DNA of 64,000 bases from Cryobacterium cheniae (GTDB lineage Bacteria > Actinomycetota > Actinomycetes > Actinomycetales > Microbacteriaceae). The stretch spans positions 124,001 through 188,000 of the forward strand of contig NZ_SOGN01000035.1 of NCBI RefSeq assembly GCF_004403395.1, in the 5' to 3' direction. The position numbers were made by a program, and so were the translations under genes. Below are positions 50,239 through 58,000 of this stretch, one piece after another; position 1 is the first letter of the stretch; each line of letters starts with the position of its first letter. The notes under the pieces are model-generated. The model worked only from the letters and a program-made list of their open reading frames with translations. It did not search any database and was not told the DNA's origin.

Positions 50239-52649
50239 GGGCGGGCTCCTCCCGGTGCAGGGCCGCTCCCTCGCGGGGCTGTTCGGCCAACGGATGCCCC
50301 TCCAGCGTACCGACCCAGCGAGCGCAGTGACACGAGCGCCCGAATCCGGTCGGTGCGCGTGCGGCCAGCGCCGAGCGAACGGCGCAGGTCGGTGACCGCG
50401 GTCCACACCTCCTCGGCGGCGGCGTTCCCCGGCCGTTCCGGCGAGAACACGGCGCGGTCGACGGCCACCGCCAGCGGCAGAGGCGCCCCTCCCGGCACCA
50501 GCGCCGCCAGTTCCGTGCGGGTCGCCCCCGCCGGAACGTCGATGCCGTGATCGAGTGCGGCGTCGGAGAATTCGCGCCAGCCGCCGCGGATCCGGTCGAG
50601 CGGCGTGGACCGGGTGCGGCGCAGGTGCCGCCTGCGCGCCTTGGCCAGGGCGATCAGCAGGACGGGCGAGAGGAGCACGCCGAGGCCGAGCAGCGTCCAC
50701 GCGGCGACGATCGCCGCGTGGAGCAGGAAGGCCAGCAGGGGGTTGGGAGGTGCCGGCGGGTCTTCGCTGGTGCTCTCCGGCGGGGCCGGGTCGCGGAGCT
50801 CCGCCGGGTCCGGGAGGGCCGGGGGCACGACCGACTGCGGCCGGGAGACCACTGACGGGTCGTCGGGTGCCTGTGCCGGGATGTCCCGCACGGGTGGGTT
50901 CGGATCGACCGTGGCCCAGCCCTCGGTGGAGGCCACCTCGATCCACGCCGAGATGTCGGAACCGACGACGGGAACGGCCTCGGCCCCGGCCGCGGATCCG
51001 GAGTCACCCGCCGCCTGCGGAACGAAGCCGATGACGACCCGGGCCGGGAAGCCGAGCCGACGCGCCATCAGCGCCGCGGCCACGGCGTACTGTTCGGCGT
51101 CGCCGAGCATGGGCTGGTTGGTGAACAGCTCGCTGATCCGGTCGGTGCCGTGCCCGGACCGGCTCACCGGTTCGTCCGGGAGGGTGCCGTGGCTGATATA
51201 CCCCTCCGTCTTGAGGCCGTCGAGCATGGCCTGCAACTGCACTCCGGGCGGGTCACCGGCCTGCACGTACCGGGCGAGCGCCTGTTCGAGCTCGTCCGGC
51301 AGAACGGCCGGTGAAGGCAGCACGGCGCTGCCGGGGCGAAGGTCGGCCAGGCTCTCCGGTGCGCGCGGGATCACACCCACGCTCTGGTAGCTGTCCCCTC
51401 TGACCAGCCCGGTGAGCACCGCGGCCGTTCCGCTGTTGTCGTTGTAATAGAAGGAGTCGGAGCGCATGATCCGGGTGGGACCGGTGAACGTGATGCGTTC
51501 GAGCTGGCCCGCGCCGGGCACCCAGACTCCGGTGTAGCCCTCGACCGTCACGGTGAGGGTGGCCTCGTCGCCGTCGACCAGGGACTGGTCGAGACGGTCC
51601 GGCAGCCGGGTGAAGGACCCGGAGGCGCTGTCGACCTGGTCACTGCCGACCGAGTAGACGACCCCGTCGTAGCTGTCCAGGGTGGCCAGGCGGAGCCGGC
51701 CGCCGCTCGGCAGCCCGGCCACTTCGAGGAGCACCGCATCCGCTCGCCCGGCCTGCAGATAGCCGCGGAATTCGCTCAGCGGGCTCGGGTAGGCCCGGGG
51801 ATCGAACGGCTGCTGCACCCGGGCGCGCAACACGTCGCGCGGCACGTCGACCGGCAGCACGACCGCGGCCCCGGTGCCGGCGACGATCGCCACCGCCACG
51901 ATCACGGCGGAGCCGAACAGCCCGCGGGCGTCCGCGAGCCGCCGGTCGGAGGAGGACGCCGTGCTGCGGCGGGATTGTTGCGGGGCGAGCCGCCGGGCGG
52001 AACGGCGGCGCAGCCAGCGAAACCAGAGCAGCCAGAACAGGAGCACGACGAACAGGCCGAGACCGGTACCGATCGGCCGGGTCGCGACCGTCGGCCCCAA
52101 CACGATTCCGCTGACGAAGAGGGCGGCCGGGGCCAGGGTGCCGAGCTCGCCGACCGGGGCGCGAAGAGCCACCGACAGCCCGATCACGGTGCTGAGCAGC
52201 ACGAGGATGAACGCCGGCACGAGCAGCGCCTGGTAGGAACCGACCGGCAGGACGATGGTGACGAGCTGTTTCCAGCTCAGCGCGGTCGCCGCGAGCAGGT
52301 CGAGGAGGCCGCCCGGTGTGGGCAGGATGCCGCGCACCGCCCGACCGGGAACGGCCACCGGCACCCCGGCGACGAGGTAGACCCCCACGGTGGAAAGCGC
52401 CACCAGCCAGGTGCGCCAGCGGAACAGCGCCCCCAGGATGGCGACGACGGCGCCCAGCCCGAAGGTGACGCCGACCAGCACGATGAACGCGCGGCTCTGA
52501 TAGACCGGCCAGAGCGACGCGCCGGCGATCACGGTCGCCAGGAGCAGCCACGTGGTGTTGCCGACGATGAAGCGCCAGTCCAAACGGATGCCGCCGGCCG
52601 TGATCCCGTCTCGGCGCGCGCCGCTGCGCCTCACCCCGCGTGCGCTCAT
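50235..52649 (-). CDS. Membrane transglutaminase-like protein (TgpA type), catalytic residues lost
   Basis: The 804-residue protein has several N-terminal membrane helices (about 25-235), an extracytoplasmic transglutaminase-like domain (about 460-590), a Pro-rich stretch, one more helix (about 640-665) and a cytosolic C-terminus, the TgpA/DUF3488 layout. Where active members have G-D-C-E-Q the sequence is GDAEQYA (Ala518), and where they have H-A-W it is SAWIE (Ser567). Only the Asp in TVDPNP remains. Peptide crosslinking or hydrolysis by this domain is therefore unlikely. The ATG overlaps the DUF58 gene stop. It corresponds to tgm of the bifidobacterial PFNA cluster. Confidence 0.9.
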   Translation of the reverse strand: MSARGVRRSGARRDGITAGGIRLDWRFIVGNTTWLLLATVIAGASLWPVYQSRAFIVLVGVTFGLGAVVAILGALFRWRTWLVALSTVGVYLVAGVPVAVPGRAVRGILPTPGGLLDLLAATALSWKQLVTIVLPVGSYQALLVPAFILVLLSTVIGLSVALRAPVGELGTLAPAALFVSGIVLGPTVATRPIGTGLGLFVVLLFWLLWFRWLRRRSARRLAPQQSRRSTASSSDRRLADARGLFGSAVIVAVAIVAGTGAAVVLPVDVPRDVLRARVQQPFDPRAYPSPLSEFRGYLQAGRADAVLLEVAGLPSGGRLRLATLDSYDGVVYSVGSDQVDSASGSFTRLPDRLDQSLVDGDEATLTVTVEGYTGVWVPGAGQLERITFTGPTRIMRSDSFYYNDNSGTAAVLTGLVRGDSYQSVGVIPRAPESLADLRPGSAVLPSPAVLPDELEQALARYVQAGDPPGVQLQAMLDGLKTEGYISHGTLPDEPVSRSGHGTDRISELFTNQPMLGDAEQYAVAAALMARRLGFPARVVIGFVPQAAGDSGSAAGAEAVPVVGSDISAWIEVASTEGWATVDPNPPVRDIPAQAPDDPSVVSRPQSVVPPALPDPAELRDPAPPESTSEDPPAPPNPLLAFLLHAAIVAAWTLLGLGVLLSPVLLIALAKARRRHLRRTRSTPLDRIRGGWREFSDAALDHGIDVPAGATRTELAALVPGGAPLPLAVAVDRAVFSPERPGNAAAEEVWTAVTDLRRSLGAGRTRTDRIRALVSLRSLGRYAGGASVGRTAPRGSGPAPGGARP

Positions 52650-54040
52650 GCCGCCTTCGTTCGGGCGAGGCTGGGCTGCAGGTCGTCGAGGTAGCCGATG
52701 GTGAGCACGCTCAGCTCGGCCACGCGGCGGAGGCTGGGCACGGTCTCCGGGTTGCAGATCACGGCGACCACGTCGACGCCGACCGGAAAACGGCTGGCGG
52801 CCGTGCGCAGCTGGGTCAGGGTGACGGCCGACCCGGAGACGAGGAAGGCCACCGAGATCCCCGCCACGGTGTCCGCGGCGGCCCGAGCCAGCTCGCTGAC
52901 CGTCGGGGCCCCGAGGGCGCGCTCCACACCACTGAGGTCGTCGAGCAGCCGGGAGCGGGTGAGGGTGCAGAGCGGACGGAGGGCCGGTATCCGTCGCCCG
53001 GTGGAATCCGGCGGCACCGCACTGGCGACCACGGAGACCGTGCGCGCGTCGCGGATGGCCCGCACCCCCAGGCTGCCGGCGACGCTGACGGCCATCTCGA
53101 ATTCGTCCTCGCCGGAATAGTCGGACTCGGCCAGGCTGAGCGCCACCATGAGATGGCTGCGACGGGATTCCTCGAACTGGCGCACCATGTACCGACCGGT
53201 CTTCGCGGTGCTCTTCCAGTGGATGGTGCGCCGCTCATCCCCCGCCACGTATTCGCGCAGCGCGTGGAATGAGACGTCGCTGTTGGTCAGGTCGCGGGTG
53301 GGATTGCCCTCGAGGTCACGGATGAAGCCGGTGCTCATGCTCGGGATCGAAACCGTGCGCGGGTGCACGAACAGTGAGGCCTGTTCGGCCCAGACGACCT
53401 CCCGGCGCAACAGCCCGATCGGGTCGGCGCGGGCCGTCTGCACCGGACCGATGGGGATCACGCCGCGTTTGCGGGTCGGCACGATGAAGACGTCCGAGAA
53501 TTCTTCGCCGCCGGCGAGGCTCGGCGTGCTGAATTCGGCCAGGCCGGCCCCGACCGGCACCTCGACGCCGACGCCCGGGAGTCTTCGGCGGGTCGGGTTC
53601 CGCACGCTCACCTGGCCGGGCACCCGCTCCCCCACGACCACCCGGTCCACGGGCAGGTGCAGGTGGATCTCGAACGCGTTCCGTCCGATCAGGAACCCGG
53701 ATGCCGCAACCAACAGCACGAGGCCGGCCCAGCCGATCACGACGAGTTCGGTCCAGCCCATGGCATAGCCGAACAGGAACGAGGTCCCCACGAGCGCCAG
53801 GACGGCCCAGCCGAGCGGGGTGACGACGGACGAGACTGCGCGCAGGGTGCGGGCGACGCGGGACCCGGACTCCTGCCCGAATAGCACTCCCGCCGCCACG
53901 GCCTCGGCCAGCCGGCCGTCACCGGGGACCGGGACGGGGCCAGGAACACGAGCCGGAACCGGAACACGAACCGGGACCGGAACCGGAACCGGCAGCGCGG
54001 ACGCCGCGCCGGTGACCGTGACCGGCGCCCCCTGCGTCAC
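52646..54040 (-). CDS. DUF58 domain protein
   Basis: This 464-residue protein has a striking Val/Pro alternating N-terminal tract (about residues 17-40). Two membrane helices follow (about 75-115), then a beta-rich domain, and then the DUF58 core with DLEGNPTRDLTNSDVSF and EYVAGDERRTIHWKSTAKTG in part. The core resembles a von Willebrand A-like fold. DUF58 proteins pair with MoxR ATPases, which they are thought to anchor or regulate. The GTG start overlaps the MoxR stop (GTGA), and the stop overlaps the next gene. The function is not established. Confidence 0.92.
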   Translation of the reverse strand: MTQGAPVTVTGAASALPVPVPVPVRVPVPARVPGPVPVPGDGRLAEAVAAGVLFGQESGSRVARTLRAVSSVVTPLGWAVLALVGTSFLFGYAMGWTELVVIGWAGLVLLVAASGFLIGRNAFEIHLHLPVDRVVVGERVPGQVSVRNPTRRRLPGVGVEVPVGAGLAEFSTPSLAGGEEFSDVFIVPTRKRGVIPIGPVQTARADPIGLLRREVVWAEQASLFVHPRTVSIPSMSTGFIRDLEGNPTRDLTNSDVSFHALREYVAGDERRTIHWKSTAKTGRYMVRQFEESRRSHLMVALSLAESDYSGEDEFEMAVSVAGSLGVRAIRDARTVSVVASAVPPDSTGRRIPALRPLCTLTRSRLLDDLSGVERALGAPTVSELARAAADTVAGISVAFLVSGSAVTLTQLRTAASRFPVGVDVVAVICNPETVPSLRRVAELSVLTIGYLDDLQPSLARTKAA

Positions 54041-55008
54041 GCAGCTTGCCTGTCGCTGGGCGGCGGCGTCTCGATCAGCACCCGGGCGATCACACTGGAG
54101 GCCGTGACGCCGTCGAATTCGGCTTCGGGGTCGAGCACCAGCCGGTGCGCGAGCACGGCGTCGGCCAGCTCCTTGACGTCGTCCGGCACCACGTAGTGGC
54201 GGCCGTTCGCGGCGGCGAGGGTTTTCGCGGTGCGGATCAGTGCGAGCGCCCCGCGCACACTCACGCCCAGGCGCACCTCGGAACTCGTCCGGGTGCCGTC
54301 GATCAGGCGCGCCACGTAGTCGTTGATGGTGGCGTCGACGAAGACGGTGCGGGCCAGGGCGGCGAGTTCGACGACGGTGGCCGCGGACACCACCGGCGGC
54401 ACGGTCGCCTCATGCGCGCGCTGCCCGGCTCCCTCGAGGATGCGGATGGTCGAGGCATGGTCGGGGTAGCCGATCGAGGCCTTCATGATGAACCGGTCCA
54501 GCTGCGCCTCGGGCAGTCGGTACGTTCCGGCCTGCTCGATCGGGTTCTGGGTGGCGATCACCATGAACGGGGCCGCGACCGGGTGAGTGACCCCGTCGGC
54601 GGTGATCTGTCCCTCCTCCATCACCTCGAGCAGGGCGGCCTGGGTCTTCGGGCTGGCCCGGTTGATTTCGTCGGCCAGGACGATGTTCGCGAAGACCGGC
54701 CCGCGGTGGAATTCGAATGCCCCGCTGCGCTGGTCGTAGATGCTCACCCCGGTGATGTCGCCCGGCAGCAGGTCGGGGGTGAACTGCACCCGGTTGCTGG
54801 TGCCGCGCACGCTCTGCGCGATGGCGCGAGCGAGCGAGGTCTTTCCGGTGCCGGGCACATCCTCGAGCAGCAGGTGCCCGCCGCTGAGAAGCGCGGTGAA
54901 CGACATCCGGATCACGTGGTGCTTGCCCAGCAGCACCTGCTCGACCCCGGTCACCAGTCGGTCGAAAACGTCGGCGAACTGGGCCGCCTGCTCCGCGGTC
55001 ATCGTCAT
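54037..55008 (-). CDS. MoxR family AAA+ ATPase
   Basis: This 323-residue AAA+ protein has Walker A DVPGTGKTSLAR, Walker B LADEINRASPKTQAALLEVME, sensor-1 ATQNPIEQ and sensor-2 GVSVRGALAL. MoxR ATPases act as chaperone-like remodellers, usually with an adjacent DUF58 or VWA protein, as here. There are two N-terminal Met codons, at 55008 and 55002, and either may be the start. It lies 22 bases after the giant envelope protein gene and overlaps the DUF58 gene. It corresponds to the aaa-atp gene of the PFNA cluster. Confidence 0.94.
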   Translation of the reverse strand: MTMTAEQAAQFADVFDRLVTGVEQVLLGKHHVIRMSFTALLSGGHLLLEDVPGTGKTSLARAIAQSVRGTSNRVQFTPDLLPGDITGVSIYDQRSGAFEFHRGPVFANIVLADEINRASPKTQAALLEVMEEGQITADGVTHPVAAPFMVIATQNPIEQAGTYRLPEAQLDRFIMKASIGYPDHASTIRILEGAGQRAHEATVPPVVSAATVVELAALARTVFVDATINDYVARLIDGTRTSSEVRLGVSVRGALALIRTAKTLAAANGRHYVVPDDVKELADAVLAHRLVLDPEAEFDGVTASSVIARVLIETPPPSDRQAA

Positions 55009-55030
55009 GGGGTGATCACTTTCGTCTGGT

Positions 55031-58000
55031 TCATCGTGCGTAGGTATAGGTCTGATTATTCACGGTGACCGTCAGAAGCACGGTGCCGGCCGGCGGGGGC
55101 GGCGCGTCGGTGCCGAAACTGCAGGTGTTCGGCGAGTCGGCGTCCCGCGGGGCCACGGCGGGGTCGCCGGGCACCGAGCACCGATAGGCGGCGGGGAGGC
55201 CGTTGTTCTCCGGCCCGTTGGTCCAGCTGATGACTCCGGTGGCCGGGTCGTAGGCGAGCCCGGTCACGGTGAAACTGACGGATGCTTCCGGTGCGATGAA
55301 CGTTTCCGACCACGGTCCGCAGGATCCCCACTCGGAACAGGCCTGCACCTGGTACCGCACGGCCTGGCCGAAGGGGAGCCCCAGCAGCTCGCGCGGCCAG
55401 CCTGCCCCGCCGAAAACGATCTCAGTGTTCGGGAGGGCGTTACCGCCGTCGTTGACGGCACGCAGTCGGTAGTCACGGATGCCCGCGCTCGGCCTGACCT
55501 CGTCGACGCGCAGATCCCAGGCGTCGCCCCGCGCCGCCATGGTGCTCTGCACGTCGGTGACCGGCCCCGGCGCCGGCCGCACCAGCACGCTCGCCACGGC
55601 CGTCGGGGCGCAGCCGCCCCGGTTGTAGCCCCAGACGACGAAGTAGTACCGGCCGTTGTCGGCGAGGAGGTTGTCGAACACGGCGCTGGTCGTGTCTCCG
55701 CCCAGCGTTCGCTGCTCGGCGACGATGCCGCCCCCGGTCGGCGCCCGCAGCTCCCCCGACGCGGACACCGTGCACGCCTGCGCGCCCGTCGGAACCTGGT
55801 CTGCGGTGAGGCGCTGCACGAAATAGCCGCCGATGAGGTCACCCCGGCCGTCGAACGCGTCCCACGTCACGGTCACCGCTCCGGCGCTGTCCGCCGCGTT
55901 GGCCGTGATCGCCCCGGCGCGGGCCGGTCCGAACGGCGTCGCACTGCCGGCCGCGCTGTTCCAGCCGGCCAGGGCCGGGTAGGCGTCGTTGCGGGCGCTG
56001 ACCGTGAAAGGGGTGTTCACACCGTTGGCGAGGCCGGTCACGTCCACGGTGCAGGTGCCGGCCCCGCAGTTCGGTCCGGAGGCGCTGACCTCCTCCTGGG
56101 CGGCGCCGTTCCTGGTCACCAGGTAGCCACGAATCGCGGTGCCGCCGCCCACCGCGGCGACGGTGTTCCAGCGCAGGCGCAGCCCGCCGTCGAGCGGTTC
56201 CGCGACCAGGCCGGTCGGTGCGGGCGGCACCGAGTCCGACCAGACCGGAGTGGACAGCACGGTCGCCGCAGACAGGCCGATCGCGTTCTGGGCTGCGACC
56301 GACACCCGCAGCGCATTGCTCTGGCCGTTGCCGGGCGTCGGGACCGCGCACGTGGTGGCCGAGCAGAGCGAGCTGGACAGCACCGCCCCCGATCCGGCGT
56401 CGAGGAGGGAGATCTGATATCCGGTGATCGGCGAGTTGTTGGAGGGTCCGGCGTTGAACGCGACCGAGAGGCTCCGATCGGCGAAGCCGGTGACGCGCAG
56501 GCTGGACACCGGGTCGGGTTTGTCCTGCACGGAGATGCGCACCGTGCCCCAGGCGTGACGGGCAGGGTCGTTCGTCGCGTCGGCCACCTGATACTGCAGG
56601 GTCAGGTCGGTCGGCGCGGCGTCCGCGGCGACCCGGACCGACAGCCTGCTCCGGTCGGTGCTGGGCGTGATGCTCACCCCGGCCGGAACGGCGCCGCCGT
56701 CCAGACCGCGCACCGCGAGCACGCGCAGCGGCACGGACGGGAACGGATTGGCGGCGCCGTCGTTCGCGAGCACGTCGACGACGGTCATTTTGCCGCGGGG
56801 GGCGACCGCGGCATCCGTCTCGGGGATGGCAACGGGTCGAGTGGATGCGACGACACGCAGGTCGATCCGGCCGGCCCGCCCCTCCTGGACGCCGTCGCGC
56901 ACGCCGATCGTGATCGTGCTCCGGGCGCCCTTCGGGGTGGATTCCGTGGCGCGCAGGGTGAGCTTCTGGCCGTCGAGCACGTAGCTGAAACCGGTCGGCT
57001 GCGGGTCGAGCACCGTGTACGCCAGCTCGGCCTGGTCGTTCGGATACGGGTAACTGGTGAGCCTGGTCAGGTCGATGACCTTCTCCTGGTCTGGTTCGAA
57101 ATCGAGGACGGCGCCGCCGAAGCCGGGCGGCTGGTTCTCGCGGGGTGTGACCTCGATGGGCAGCACGATGGTCGCCGTGCGCCCGTCCGGGTCGTTGGGT
57201 CCCGAACCGTCCGTCACCTCGAACGAGATGGAAGCGGGTCCGAAGTATTTGTCGGCGCTGGTGAACGCGAGGCCGGTGTCGCTCGGGGCCAGGTCTGCTC
57301 CGTCGGAGTGGGTGGCCTGCACGAGGCTGCGGTCGGTGAGGCGCACCTTCTTTCCGGCGACGGCGACGACGTAGTCGTTGATGTCGATGGCGAGCACCGC
57401 CTCGCTCTGCACGGTCAGCGGCGGGGCACCGCGGCGCACCTGGGGCAGGGCGTCCTCGGACCCGGGAACCCAGATGAACGCGTAGGACACGATGCTCGCG
57501 TCTTCCGGGTGGGCCACCGCGAAGGGGATGATCTGGCTGGTCGAACCCACCGTGACCCGGATGCGCCGGGCAGGCGTCACCTCTGCGACTCCCGAGAAAC
57601 GGTCGGGGACGCTCAGGGCCAGTTCGGAGACCGGCCCTTCCGCGAAGAAGACGTTGGCCAGCACGTCGACGTCGACGGTTCGGGCCTCGAGCACGTCGGA
57701 CAGCGCCACATGGGTGTCGCGGGCGTCGGGCCGTGAGCGGGGGGCGTCTTCCCGGACCACGACTGTGAGGAAGGTGGAACTCGTGCCGCCCCGCACGTTC
57801 TGGATCTCGTAGATGAAGCCGTAGCGACCCGGTGTCGGGGGCGCGGTCACGGCCACGGTGTCGCCGTCGATGACGGCACTGCCCGAGTCGGCCCCGCCGC
57901 TCGCCTCCACGCCGGTGATGCTCAGGGTGCCGCCGTCGGGGTCGGAGTCGTTGCCGAGCACCCGCACGGCGACCGTGCTGCCGGGGCGCACGACGACTTC

